Positions 1 through 9,819 of a DNA stretch of 64,000 nt are shown here, piece after piece (positions within the stretch are counted from its first letter, which is position 1; each line of letters begins with the position of its first letter). Location of the stretch: the NCBI RefSeq assembly GCF_032854445.1, contig NC_088302.1:25429788-25493787 (forward strand), given 5' to 3'. The notes below the pieces were generated by a model that was not told where the DNA came from, searched no databases, and saw nothing but the letters and a program-made list of their open reading frames with translations. The DNA is from Liolophura sinensis (taxonomy: Eukaryota > Mollusca > Polyplacophora > Chitonida > Chitonidae). The position numbers and the translations under genes were made by a program.

Positions 1-2619
1 TTTAAAGCAGAGGTTCTGGACACTCAAATCATACTAACTTACAAAGGAACTGTTCTCAATGTAAAACTTAAAGGACAAGACAGCACCTGTCTATAACATA
101 ATTCAATGGCAAGCAGGATAGTCTGAAGTTTTCTGAAATGTATCATGCTTTATTGTTTCATTGAGATTTCATCGAATAACATGTAGAATAAACTGACATT
201 ACTATACAAATGGCTTGTGGGAAAAAAGGCAGCCATCTTGGGAATTTTATATAATCAAACACGTTGCTATGAGATTTCGCGGTCCAAGCTGTGACGTAGC
301 CTTTACTCAGTCCTTCCATGAAGTGACATATGATAACACAGAACTACCGATAAAACATCACTTTGAGTCGGTTTACAATAACTTATTTACTTGTAGCCGA
401 AGGGCCATTTCAAGCAGTGTTGTGTGACAGTTTTCTATTATTTACGGACCACCACAGATGTAAAATCAGCTGATTTACAAGCCGTGTAATATTCAATGAC
501 GGTATCACAAATTGTGTCAGACAACAGTATCCCTTCCCCGCCCAAACAGCATTCATCTCACTAACAGACCATAGGCCTACTTAGACACGCTGTTCGAATT
601 ACGGAAATACATTTTTTGCGTTTAGGCAGCATGCGGTTGCTAAATAACAAATATCAGAGTCAGTGAAAAATTCATTAGAGATGCCAAAGGTTTATGGCAG
701 TGGGAAGACGACATCTCATCTTATAACAATTAAAACTAATTAAATCTAATGATATATAGTTTTTTCTCTCTGAATATATTTGAAGATTTTAAATTTTGCC
801 CTTTGTCCTTCTCGCATTCAAAAACATGTTTTTTCCGTTTTCTTTTCTGAAGTACAGTAAAATTATTGAAACACATGTTTAAGCCGAGGTGCTTTCTCTG
901 ACCTCCGCGGTAACAAGGTCAACACTGCTCTCATCTTAGGAGACACAACTACAAAATTGAAGATTAAAATCCGGCGACTGTCGAATGCCTAGATCAGCCT
1001 CAGTGTTGTTTAGACTTTATTTAGATTTTTTTGTGTCAGAATTGAGCATAAATCCAGTTGTACAACCATCATATTGTAATTTTGTAAACATTTAACAGGG
1101 GTCAGAATTACCGGTACCAGCACAGCCCCTCCGGAGGCTACGACCTAAATCAAGAATACCCCGGTATCTGCAGGGTACTCGTAAATTGTATCAACGACAT
1201 AGTAGGCCTACTGAATGAAAAGTTCAAGCAGTGGAAGAAATATCCTTCCAATATGTCCAGTTTCCGAGAAAGCTATTTATCACTTGGTTCTTAATCGGCG
1301 AAGTCCACAACTTTAATCTGCCATAGGCTACTGCTTAGACTATTATATGGGAAATGCCTTCGACGTGAGAGAGCTAGAGTAAACGTGACGACACCTTACT
1401 GTCAGTTATAGGGATGTGCTGAAGCTGTGACCTGACGAAGTTTCACTAAACTTGTACTGGGTTGAAAAAATTCTAAAATCTAAAAAAAGTATTTAATGCC
1501 GGTTTAAAATACTTTGTGTCTTTCAGTGGACACAAACATTAGTCAGGTGCTGCCTTTCACTTTAAGATACTTAGAGTGAAGGCGTATGAAAAAGTATCAT
1601 TCACACACTTAGACTCGTTTTGGCAGCAGACATTTGTGGTGTTGGCTCAAATGCTGCGATCCTAAAATGCTAAAACGCGATAACTATATATGTATTCGAC
1701 TCACAAATCACGGACTACAAGTCTGAGAACTGACTTGGATGTCATGCCTCGAATATCGACTGTCTCCTCTGCATCATTAAAAACTGGTGATGGCTTTCCC
1801 CTCACATGTTACCAACTGTTTTCACCATCTCTATGGCATTCCTTTGCAATGTCGTATTTTACATTGTTTTTGGAAATTGCTTATCAAATTGGAACGCCAA
1901 ATACCTGATTTGCTAAAGGGTATATGAAATATCAAAGCCCTGCAGATCGTGCATAAGGTGTCCTGAAAATGAGTGCATTACGCATCATGGAAAGAAAGCT
2001 ACTCACTTTTAGAAAAATTACTTGATCGGGAGCCAGATCTGAATCACAACCAACAATGGATGGTGGTCGTACCAAAAGCAAGCTATGCACAAACTTTCGT
2101 CACAATCAGTACACAAACTTTCAGCATGAAGTTGCTTTGTAAAATGCACAACGAATAAAACACCCGGAGGAGTCTGTTGTGTGGTGGTCAGTCCGCTAGC
2201 GCAGAATAATGACCCAGCAGCCTCTGACCAACGCGATTTGTTTTAGTTCAGGTATAGTTAAATAATCAAAATGTTTTTGACATATGTTCCTCTGTTTGTA
2301 TGACCACTGTTTGTATGATCACACATTATAAATCATTTGTGCCACAGTTTTCCCCTAATTTATTTTGAAATCCTGGCACAAAATGCCTAAAATGCCAAAA
2401 TTTGCTGGCAACAGTTTAACATATCAATATCAGTTCAAAGCATGTTTGTTGTATGTATTAAATTATGATTAATCTTTTGACTTAAAATAAAATATTGTCG
2501 TCATACGTAATGCTCCTTTTCCTTTGGGAAGTGGAGAAACCAGTGGGACATGCATTATGTCCAGGCATCCCGTTTTATGGTTATCGAACAAACAAAAAGA
2601 CACAACTAAGGAAAAAACA
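1..2619. other. AT-rich non-coding host DNA
   Basis: No open frame here looks like a real exon and I recognise no repeat. The third exon of the minus-strand transporter at 2841-3609 should lie in this direction. I looked for its expected tryptophan-initiated start and its Asp-Lys-x-Gly-Arg loop on the minus strand and could not see them, so the exon is probably beyond the window edge or the gene is broken. Confidence 0.5.
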
Positions 2620-2621
2620 GG

Positions 2622-2735
2622 CTATTTTTATTGGTGTTTTACGCCGTATTCGAGAGTATTTCGCTTACATGACGGCTGTCAGCATTTTGATTGAAGGAAA
2701 TCAAGCGAGCTCGGGGGAAACCCACGAAGGTTAAC
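2622..2735 (-). repeat. SINE fragment, family 2
   Basis: This is the 3' part of the (AATA)n-tailed SINE in reverse orientation. It shows the tail signature ATTGGTGTTTTACGCCGTAT and the block GGGGGAAACCCACGA, both shared with the copies at 44850, 47645, 61085 and 61955. Confidence 0.6.
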
Positions 2736-2840
2736 CTGTTTAAAGCATCACTTCTGAGACGGTGTTCGGTTTTTATGGTGTCATTTATGATAAAATAAAA
2801 AAAAGTATTTCCACATCTCGTTTTCTGACAATATTCTTAC

Positions 2841-3609
2841 CTCGCTGACAATGGAGGCCTCTTTAGGCTCAGCGTAGATGTATCCATCAGCACAAGTCTG
2901 CCATGTGTTCAAGGTAGCATTGAACCAAAGACAACTCTGTCCGAAGGTCACATTCACAGAAGAATTCCACTGTGGCATTCCGTCATCCACCTCGGTTTTA
3001 GGTGGTTTGCAGACAAAATCGGGCACAAATCCTAAGCAGACGATTTAAGATACACGTAAATGTAGTATAGAAATACGGATATCTGTATTATATGAAGTGA
3101 CTTCACCACAAAAATTAATTTGCCGTACACAACATCTTATTGGCAAAAGTGAGACATGTAATAAAACTGACTACCCTTGAGGAGAAGCCACTGGGCAGGC
3201 ATCGTCATTTTGATAAGTTTAGAAACGCAGACAAGTGCAACATTATTTACCCCAATTCTATCTATTTGCTAATCTATTTGGTTGTTGTTTGGACTCTCAG
3301 AGAAAGAAGAAAATTTGTCTTTACATGCAGTTCCTTTTTCTTTTCATTGCGATAGTTTCTGCCCAGTTTTTAATGATGTATATTATTTAAGAGGGATCGA
3401 AGTGACAGACCATCACTAATACCTAAAAACAAGAGCGAAAAAAATGTTCCTATATTTTAAATGATATACTTACCTAAGATTAATGTTCCGAAAAGGGCGT
3501 ACACCCAAGATATGTAGTAAATGTGAATAAGCACATACTGGCTCATTTGCCATTTGCCTATTCCAAGAGATGCCAGAATGTCGTCAACGTGGTCCACAAT
3601 TATTGCCAT
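2841..3609 (-). CDS. SLC22-like (organic ion transporter) gene, exons 1-2, partial
   Basis: These are the first two coding exons of a major-facilitator transporter of the SLC22 organic cation/anion family. Exon 1 is 3609 to 3474 (136 nt, ATG to phase-1 donor G|GTAAGT). It encodes the cytosolic N-terminus with the Gly-Lys-Trp-Gln motif and transmembrane helix 1. Exon 2 is 3031 to 2841 (191 nt, ending at a phase-0 donor) and encodes the start of the large Cys-rich extracellular loop, with the conserved run AEPKEASIVSE. Exon 1 has exactly the size and phase of exon 1 in the paralogue at 29050. Exon 2 is four codons longer than in the paralogues. The remaining exons are not visible. The gene is head-to-head with the plus-strand paralogues, and the viral element begins about 400 bp upstream of its ATG. 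Substrate cannot be predicted. Confidence 0.85.
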
Positions 3610-4009
3610 GCCTGAAGTTTTACCTGTTGACAGATGCACGACAGTTTAGAATCAACGCAAACCCTTTTGACGAAATAAATGAATATGCCTTGTCCGAACC
3701 GCTCTAGGGTCTTTAATGGGTGGGCAGATTTGCAAGAAAAATTTAAAAAATATTAGAAAAGACAGAGTAATAAACGCACAGACATGTACTCTGCTAAATA
3801 ACATCTAACACCAGGTCCTTTGTTTTATTTGGATAAGAATTTGTATCCTACACCAAGAAGGTAACTGTGACAACAATACAAACATGGTTAACGTAAGTTT
3901 TTAAAATGTTTATATCAAACTCTATTCAAGCCTATATGACGTCATATAAAAAGTAATTGAGCAGCAGGGGGGCGAATGTACCAGCCAGTGGGGGAGGCGT
4001 GGGGCACGT
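3610..4009. promoter_or_regulatory. 5' flank of the minus-strand transporter gene
   Basis: This is the roughly 400 bp between the ATG at 3609 and the left end of the viral element. It should contain the transporter's 5' UTR and promoter. I see no clear TATA box or other defined element. The last 50 bp, from about 3960, are G-rich and unlike the AT-rich host sequence before them, so the true element edge could lie as far left as about 3958. Confidence 0.35.
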
Positions 4010-4349
4010 GAGCGCCCCCCACCATGCTCCTTGGCCGGACCCCCCCTGGCGCGCTCCCCGGGGGGCAAGAGCGCCCCCACCATGCTCTCCTTGCTGGACC
4101 CCCTGGCGCGCTCCCGGGGGGGCAAGAGCGCCCCCACCATGCTCTCCTTGGCCGGACCCCCCCTGGCGCTCGCCCGGCCTACATGCACAATTACCCCAAT
4201 TATTTGTGTACGCGAAACGCGCCCGGCCTACATGCACAATTACCCCAATTATTTGTGTACGCGAAACATTGCTTCCCGCGGGCCGGGGCACGTACCAGGG
4301 CCCCAATATTTTCCTATTAGAGAGATGGGCAACGTTAGGTATACTTCAA
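4010..4349 (+). repeat. Left terminal inverted repeat
   Basis: This is about 340 bp that matches the reverse complement of 19648-20006. The outer part is three imperfect units of about 57 bp, each beginning CCACCATGCTC. The inner part has two 49-bp units beginning GCCCGGCCTACATGC (4172-4220 and 4221-4269), then a unique stretch ending GGTATACTTCAA. The order of the first two outer units is reversed relative to the right repeat. The polymerase ATG lies only 5 bp past its inner end. Confidence 0.9.
4013..4190 (+). repeat. 57-bp tandem repeat inside the left inverted repeat
   Basis: Three G+C-rich units carry AAGAGCGCCCCCACCATGCT and CTGGCGCGCTCCC. They are open in several frames on both strands, but this reflects composition and I do not regard them as coding. 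Confidence 0.75.
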
Positions 4350-4353
4350 AGAG

Positions 4354-7300
4354 ATGCCAACAGTCAAAGAACTGCGAGCTTTAGCAAGGAACTACGGGCT
4401 TCCCGGCAGGTCGAAGCTCAAGAAAGGCGGCCTTATCGATGCGATAGGCAGGGCCCGTGCACGCGAGTGGATAGAGAGAATCAAGCGGGCGCGGAAGACG
4501 GGGAGACTTTCAGCTATTCGCAGCGATATCGAGAACCCACACAAAAAAGGGCAACGTCGTCGTGAACTAGCGCAGCTTGATGCCGAGGTCGGCGCCGCTT
4601 TACGTGCGAGAAAGTATGCAGCGGGCATCGCTCGAAATCCTCGTTTACGGTTTCATCCACAACAGAAATTGAGTAATCGAAAGAGCAAGCCCCATATGAG
4701 CGGTCTCACGAAATCAAGGAAAGAGACCTTGGCATCTGCTATAGCACGGGAAGGGCCTGGAATCCTCGATCGGTATACTGCAGAACAGGAACAGCCCTTT
4801 ATCGACCTGGATCACCGGGACCCTCACCCGGTACAGCTCCCAACTAGCGAGTGGGTTGAGATTCTTAACGACGCCAAGGACGAGTTTGAAGTTGATGGTG
4901 CCACTGCGGTCTTCTCCACGTGGAGAGTGGAAGAAGAAGGCCCCCTTGACATTGGTGACGTAAAAATCACTAATGGTATGTATGCTGGAGCTGGTCGGCT
5001 ATCTCTGGATGCAAAAATGTCAGATGAGAGGGCAGCACAGCTCCTGGCCGCTCTCCCCAAAGACGATAAATTCATCCTGAGGGTCAAATTCCTCCGAGAG
5101 CGGGCAGAAGGGGACTGGGCCGTCGAAGACAAATTCGACCCCATCCGTACTGAGAGGAAGAAAGGCCAGGGTGTCGTCGAGGTGACAAGCCAGACGGAGC
5201 CTGGTGTCCTGACCGGGATTGACAGAGTGTTCTATGACAATGCCTACCCAGTCACTGCAGTTGCTTACGGCCTCTACCCCGTCCGGGATCCGGACCCCGC
5301 AAACTTAGCCCCACTGAGGGATGGTGACTTCAACTGCGTAGCCCAAAGAGTCGTGGAGCACTTCGAAGGCGCACTGATAGGTCATGGACTGACACAAGAA
5401 AGGCGAAGGAAGATACAGGAATGGGAAGAAAGAGTTCATGAAACCGGTGCCACAGTTGGTGATGTGGCGACCCTAGAAAAGATCCTCAAGAGGGCAATCA
5501 TCTTACGAGATATCGCCGGAGAGGACATCTACAACAGCGGCAAGTACCAATTCGGTGGCAACGGTATCAAGAGAAAAATAGAGCTCATCAGCCACAACGG
5601 CCACGCCTGGTCCAAAGACCTCCACTTCCCCCAAAGCCGAGAGGTCCACATCTACGAGGGAGATGTCTGGCAGGCAATCCGTGAGGCTACCCAGGATGAG
5701 CCTCTGGCGGTGTGGCTGCTTGGCGGACAAGACAGACAGCTAAGTGTCGATCAGTTTGCTCTCCAGGACGGCCGCACCTACAGGACGCGGGAAGTTCACG
5801 AGCGACTGCAACAGATCTGCCGCGCCCTGAGCTACCCCGAACTCGCCGACCGGGCTTTCGGAGAGAACCATGCGGCTAGCATCATAGCCAAAGAACGCAA
5901 CGGCTGGAAACCGACCCCAGCCAGCTTCATCGACGATGTTCAGAAAGCCTGTGTTGAGCATGGCCACGGAGGGCTCTGGAACTCCATGGACTACGACACG
6001 AGAGAGGTTGTGAGCATCGACATGAAGGCCTGTTACCCAGCTTCCTTGCAGGGAGAAGGCGAAGCCAAGCCGTATTTCGAACGTTTCGGGCACCCAACCC
6101 ACCGCATGACCCGTGTAGCCATCAATGGTCCTCTCCCAAAAGACATTGGCACCGGCTTTGCAGAGGTCGTCGAGTGGGAGTTCGCGGATAACTGCCATTC
6201 AGTTATCCCCGCCTGGTTTGGGAAGCATTTCGCCGAGAAGGGCTGGGCACCAACACCGCTGCTCGCATACCTTGTACAGTCCGGTCTCTTGAAAACCCTC
6301 AAAATCCGCGAAGCAATCCTTGCCTTTGGGAAACAGACCGACGTCTGGATGCCCGACAACCGAGACCAGGCCTGTGCAGTCATAGGCAAGTTCACGCAGG
6401 GTAGCAAGGCCGATGGCAAAAGAATGACGCGAAGGCTGGTCACCGACCAGGGAGAGCTAGACTTCCTTGTGCGTGACACCCGACAAAATGGTACGCTTGT
6501 GGGTGCCCCTCAAAGGTGCCCTCTTGGCCACATCCTCGCGTACTACGACAGCTCACAGCCTCAGTACGCCCATCTGCGGGCTTCCATGCTGGCCTACGCC
6601 CACATCAACCTCATCACCATGCTTTCAAGATTTAGCCCCGGGGAGGCTGTCCGAGTGGCCACCGACAGCATCTATATCCAGAAGGCGGCGCTGCATAAAC
6701 TGAACGACGTTGATGCGTACGTGGCGGAAAGGCTCTGTGATTGTGGAGATGAAAATTGTTATGCATGCCTGCCAGGAGAGCCGTACTTTCCCGTGGTTGC
6801 CCCGGCCCAGTGGCGCGATAAGGGTGAACAGATGTACATGCCGCAGGAACACGCAGCCTATCTACCCAAACCAGAGTACTTGCGGCGCACATGCCAAACA
6901 CCCGACTCCACCGCACCTCGCTACACCGACCCGCTAACCCGCCACCAGTTGAGTTACCTTAATGGTGGTGGTGGCAGTGGAAAAACGACACGCGCTATCG
7001 AGCTCTTCCTTCGCAGAGACCCCCTTGTCTTCACGCCGACTCACCGGTTGGCCAAGGAGATGCGAGCCAGAGGGGTCAAAGCCCAGACTTATCACAGCTT
7101 CTTCCGCTGGAGTGGACAGACTGACTGGACCCCAGAAAGGATGGGCCAGAAATACGTCCCCAGCGTTATCATCTGGGACGAGGTGTGCACTGTGCCACAA
7201 TCTGTTCTGGAGACGTTCCTGAACTGGCTCGAAAATAGGAGTGTGCAAGTTATCTGTTGCGGCGATCAAGGCCAACCGCCACCGATTGCAGGTGAAATGC

Positions 7301-8268
7301 CACATAACTGGTTGGTACAGACAGCAGACTACTATGAAGAGGTCAAACACGATCACCGAGCCAAAGACGAGGCGTTGAAGGCCCTCAAGCGAGCAATTCG
7401 TCTACAGTCGGATCGGAAGCAGTGCGAGGAGATGCGAAAAGCTCTACCCGGATGCCTCGGATGGGAGAGGTTTAGTGAAGCCTGGAAGCCAAGCGATCTT
7501 ATCTTGACCTCGAGGCAGAAGGTACGTGACCGAACGCAGGAGCTCCTATTAAAACGACACAAGGATTGCTGGAAGGACACTCCGGTGCCCCTGCTGTACC
7601 ACCCCAAGGACAGCCGGAAGCAAAACATAGAGGTCACCATCCCAGGCACAGAAATCAGAGAAAAGCTGGTTCTCAACCATGTGGTGGACGTCACCATAGA
7701 GGCAGCAGGGAGGGCCATACGCACCGAAGATTGGCGCCTCGGATATGCATTGACCGTCCACTCGTCCCAGGGTCTCACGATCCACGCTCCAAAGAAGGTC
7801 TGGATCGTTGATGACCACCTCCAGTGGTCCAACCTGGCTTACCTCGCCGTCTCACGGGTAGAATATCTCAGCCAGCTCCAGAGGGTAGCAAGTCCCCCAG
7901 AAGAGGGTTCGTTCGGTGATGCGCCGGCGCCGGCGAAAAAAGAGGACAGCGGAGTCCCCGCCCCCACCGAGCAGCAGACCCGGCAATCCATTCAGAGGAA
8001 GCTAGTGGCCTACAAGCGTCAGGATCAAGCTAGAGGGCTAGATGGATTAAACCTGAAGGTCGACCACGTCCTCGCGCTCAAAGAGGCTCAGGGCAATCTC
8101 TGCGCAGCTTGCGACATCAAGCTCCTGTGGGCCTACCAGCCCAAAGACACGCAGCATTTCTCCGTTGACCGGCTAGATAACAGCAGAGACCACACCCGTG
8201 ACAACGTCCGTCTCACCTGCCTTGAGTGTAACCGGAAAAGAGGCGCAGCAGCGTTAACGCCGTTGTAG
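4354..8268 (+). CDS. SAP - B-family DNA polymerase - SF1 helicase - HNH nuclease fusion protein
   Basis: This 1304-aa protein is the presumed replication protein of the viral element. Residues about 3-31 look like a SAP DNA-binding motif (LRALARNYGLPGRSKLKK). The polymerase region has motif A with Asp556 (IDMKACYPAS), a poorly conserved motif B near 676-690 (KFTQGSK), and motif C reading ATDS, with the second catalytic Asp kept (771) and the first replaced by Ala769. A Cys cluster (CDCGDENCYAC) follows. The SF1 helicase has Walker A GGGGSGKTT (Lys877), Walker B IIWDE (Asp942/Glu943), motif III GDQGQPPP (about 970-977), HSSQG (1136-1140) and an Arg finger candidate, Arg1168. The C-terminus is an HNH domain with CxxC pairs 1250/1253 and 1289/1292 around VDRLDN. 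ATG 4354 is chosen because it precedes the SAP motif and follows the inverted repeat by 5 bp. Its last 15 bp overlap the convergent integrase. Whether the polymerase is active is uncertain. Confidence 0.92.
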   Translation: MPTVKELRALARNYGLPGRSKLKKGGLIDAIGRARAREWIERIKRARKTGRLSAIRSDIENPHKKGQRRRELAQLDAEVGAALRARKYAAGIARNPRLRFHPQQKLSNRKSKPHMSGLTKSRKETLASAIAREGPGILDRYTAEQEQPFIDLDHRDPHPVQLPTSEWVEILNDAKDEFEVDGATAVFSTWRVEEEGPLDIGDVKITNGMYAGAGRLSLDAKMSDERAAQLLAALPKDDKFILRVKFLRERAEGDWAVEDKFDPIRTERKKGQGVVEVTSQTEPGVLTGIDRVFYDNAYPVTAVAYGLYPVRDPDPANLAPLRDGDFNCVAQRVVEHFEGALIGHGLTQERRRKIQEWEERVHETGATVGDVATLEKILKRAIILRDIAGEDIYNSGKYQFGGNGIKRKIELISHNGHAWSKDLHFPQSREVHIYEGDVWQAIREATQDEPLAVWLLGGQDRQLSVDQFALQDGRTYRTREVHERLQQICRALSYPELADRAFGENHAASIIAKERNGWKPTPASFIDDVQKACVEHGHGGLWNSMDYDTREVVSIDMKACYPASLQGEGEAKPYFERFGHPTHRMTRVAINGPLPKDIGTGFAEVVEWEFADNCHSVIPAWFGKHFAEKGWAPTPLLAYLVQSGLLKTLKIREAILAFGKQTDVWMPDNRDQACAVIGKFTQGSKADGKRMTRRLVTDQGELDFLVRDTRQNGTLVGAPQRCPLGHILAYYDSSQPQYAHLRASMLAYAHINLITMLSRFSPGEAVRVATDSIYIQKAALHKLNDVDAYVAERLCDCGDENCYACLPGEPYFPVVAPAQWRDKGEQMYMPQEHAAYLPKPEYLRRTCQTPDSTAPRYTDPLTRHQLSYLNGGGGSGKTTRAIELFLRRDPLVFTPTHRLAKEMRARGVKAQTYHSFFRWSGQTDWTPERMGQKYVPSVIIWDEVCTVPQSVLETFLNWLENRSVQVICCGDQGQPPPIAGEMPHNWLVQTADYYEEVKHDHRAKDEALKALKRAIRLQSDRKQCEEMRKALPGCLGWERFSEAWKPSDLILTSRQKVRDRTQELLLKRHKDCWKDTPVPLLYHPKDSRKQNIEVTIPGTEIREKLVLNHVVDVTIEAAGRAIRTEDWRLGYALTVHSSQGLTIHAPKKVWIVDDHLQWSNLAYLAVSRVEYLSQLQRVASPPEEGSFGDAPAPAKKEDSGVPAPTEQQTRQSIQRKLVAYKRQDQARGLDGLNLKVDHVLALKEAQGNLCAACDIKLLWAYQPKDTQHFSVDRLDNSRDHTRDNVRLTCLECNRKRGAAALTPL

Positions 8269-9269
8269 GACCCCATCAGGGGGAAGCTCAGTATCAGGAG
8301 GTACTATAAGCAATTCTTCACTGACGAAGCCCCGTTGCGGACCATCCGACGTATCGTCTAGATAATATAGCACGGGCTCATTGGGCTTTGTGACAGAGCG
8401 CCCCAGCCGGTACACCTCAAGTGACCATACAGGGTCTGTCGCGCGACGGCGGACGCCTTCCAGTTCGCCTGGCTGGTAGAGGTAGCGAACGCCCATACCT
8501 GACGGGATTTTGCGCTCATCTAGTCCTGTGGGGCGACCTGGAACCACCGAAGAGGGCTTTTGTGTTACAACCTTTACCTTGATTGCATCCTTAGGCTTCT
8601 TGTCGGTGAGGCGGGTTACTTCATTATTTAGAGCTGCGACAACAGAGGGCAGCCGAGCGACCCATTCAGTGGACTGGTGTCCGGGAGGAAGGCGCAGCTC
8701 CTGAGCATACTGATGCCCAAAGAGCCGCTCAGCCAGAGTGCGGTTGAAACGCTCTACCCTGTACCTTGATCCCTGTGCACATCCACCCGCCCACGTCTAA
8801 CCGATACACCGTGTTTGGCCAGCAACAGGCTTACAGCGCCCATGAATTCACGCCCCGGGTCGACTTGAAACAGCTTTGGCCATGTAAGAGGGCCGCGCTT
8901 GTAAATACGGGTCAAAGCATCCGCGACCTCTTTTGAATCTTTCGTAGCGAGAGCTTCAGCCTCCTTGTAGCGCGAAGCGACGTCAACCACTGTCAGCGCG
9001 TACTTGTACAGCTTACGACCTCTCCCCGGTCGGTCGTGCGGCAGAAACAGAAGATCAGCCTGATGAACTTCATTCGGTGTTTCGACGCCGAACAGAGGTC
9101 TCGGTATTTGCTTCGGGCGGGGGAGGTATATCTGCCAGATCGCTTGCTTCTTTAGCCATGCACGAGCCGTATCTTCTGACACTTTGGCAGCAGCGGCTAG
9201 CTTGGGGATCGCCGCCAGTCCCTTCCAGTAGCCCCTAGGGGAGTAATAGATATCCGCCAACTTGGACAT
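8254..9269 (-). pseudogene. Polinton DDE-type integrase, frameshifted
   Basis: This is a retroviral-type integrase that would insert the viral genome into host chromosomes. A helix-turn-helix-like N-terminal part (KLAAAAKVSEDTARAWLKKQ) precedes the rve catalytic core. The first catalytic Asp is at 9054-9056 (HQADLLFLP) and the second at 8859-8861 (QVDPGREF). The frame closes at a TAG at 8754-8756. The open frame that continues to 8254 is offset by one base and holds the expected Glu at 8752-8754 and a C-terminal chromodomain/SH3-like tail. Counting one missing base, the second Asp and the Glu are separated by exactly 35 residues, as in DD35E enzymes, which supports a 1-nt deletion near 8755-8775. 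The start is taken as ATG 9269; the frame is open to about 9326 without another ATG. The gene is convergent with the polymerase gene. Assembly error or programmed frameshifting are alternatives. Confidence 0.85.
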
Positions 9270-9409
9270 GATGGTATCATGCCCGTACAGACCCAAGGCT
9301 CTAATATCTGGTACCCAGATAGGCAAATTCCTATTTTAAGACACGGAAACATGTATGTATCCCCCAAAGCCAAGCAAAGCAAACGTAAGCATAGCATAGC
9401 AGCAGCAAG
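9270..9409. promoter_or_regulatory. Divergent intergenic region, integrase / 9410 gene
   Basis: This 140-bp gap separates two divergently transcribed viral genes and so must hold both promoters. It is richer in A+T than the coding regions. I see no certain core element. Confidence 0.3.
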
Positions 9410-9709
9410 ATGGCAGAGTGGCCGAGTGATAAAGACTTCGACGAGAATTCGAGAAGCGAGACGACGAAGTGGCGCGAACTCCCGGACGGCGTATATAAGA
9501 TAGCCAGAGTTAAGCCGATGAGCACACGCTTCGGTGAAACTTCGGTTCTGGAACTGGATAATATCCGCGGAGACAAATACAAAGCCTTTGCGCCACAGCG
9601 GCTACACTTTGAGTTAAAAGACGCCCCGGCAAATTTCGTTCGGAAGAACGGCTTCCGAGAATGTGCGTCAGACCCCAAAAAATCGTACCATAGCTTCGAT
9701 TTGATGTGA
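9410..9709 (+). CDS. Small viral protein of unknown function (99 aa)
   Basis: This 99-aa soluble, charged protein starts MAEWPSDKDFDENS and has a beta-rich middle (GVYKIARVKPMSTRFGE, then SVLELDNIRGDKYKAF). The alternation of strands with basic residues could fit a small nucleic-acid-binding (OB-like) fold, but that is only an inference. It has no membrane segment or signal peptide. It stands alone between the divergent integrase and a convergent membrane-protein gene. The ATG at 9410 is the natural start. I do not recognise the family with certainty. Confidence 0.7.
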   Translation: MAEWPSDKDFDENSRSETTKWRELPDGVYKIARVKPMSTRFGETSVLELDNIRGDKYKAFAPQRLHFELKDAPANFVRKNGFRECASDPKKSYHSFDLM

Positions 9710-9786
9710 GAGCATCAAAAAAATTTTTTTTTGGGCACATTTGTACCCACCTCACTACTAAGGTTGTGTCGGCATTGAGCCCCAAA

Positions 9787-9798
9787 CGCCTTTCGGCG
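9787..9798. terminator. Hairpin between convergent viral genes
   Basis: CGCC-TTTC-GGCG forms a 4-bp stem and lies between the convergent 3' ends of the genes ending at 9709 and 9820. A T-run of nine lies about 60 bp upstream. Role as an RNA 3'-end signal is an inference from position, shared with the hairpins at 11817 and 18529. Confidence 0.35.
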
Positions 9799-9819
9799 AT
9801 GAAACACGGTCATTTCGGA

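Noticed and set aside
3957-4565. Open frames in several frames across the left inverted repeat
   Set aside because: High GC repeats with few stop codons; they overlap the start of the polymerase in other frames and differ between the two ends.
8254-8547. Independent 97-codon gene
   Set aside because: It has a GTG and no ATG start, and its frame continues upstream to the integrase break; it is the integrase C-terminal part.
9411-9440. tRNA-like start GGCAGAGTGGCCGAGTG
   Set aside because: It resembles a Leu/Ser tRNA A box, but no B box or pairing follows, and it lies at the start of a convincing coding frame (9410-9709).
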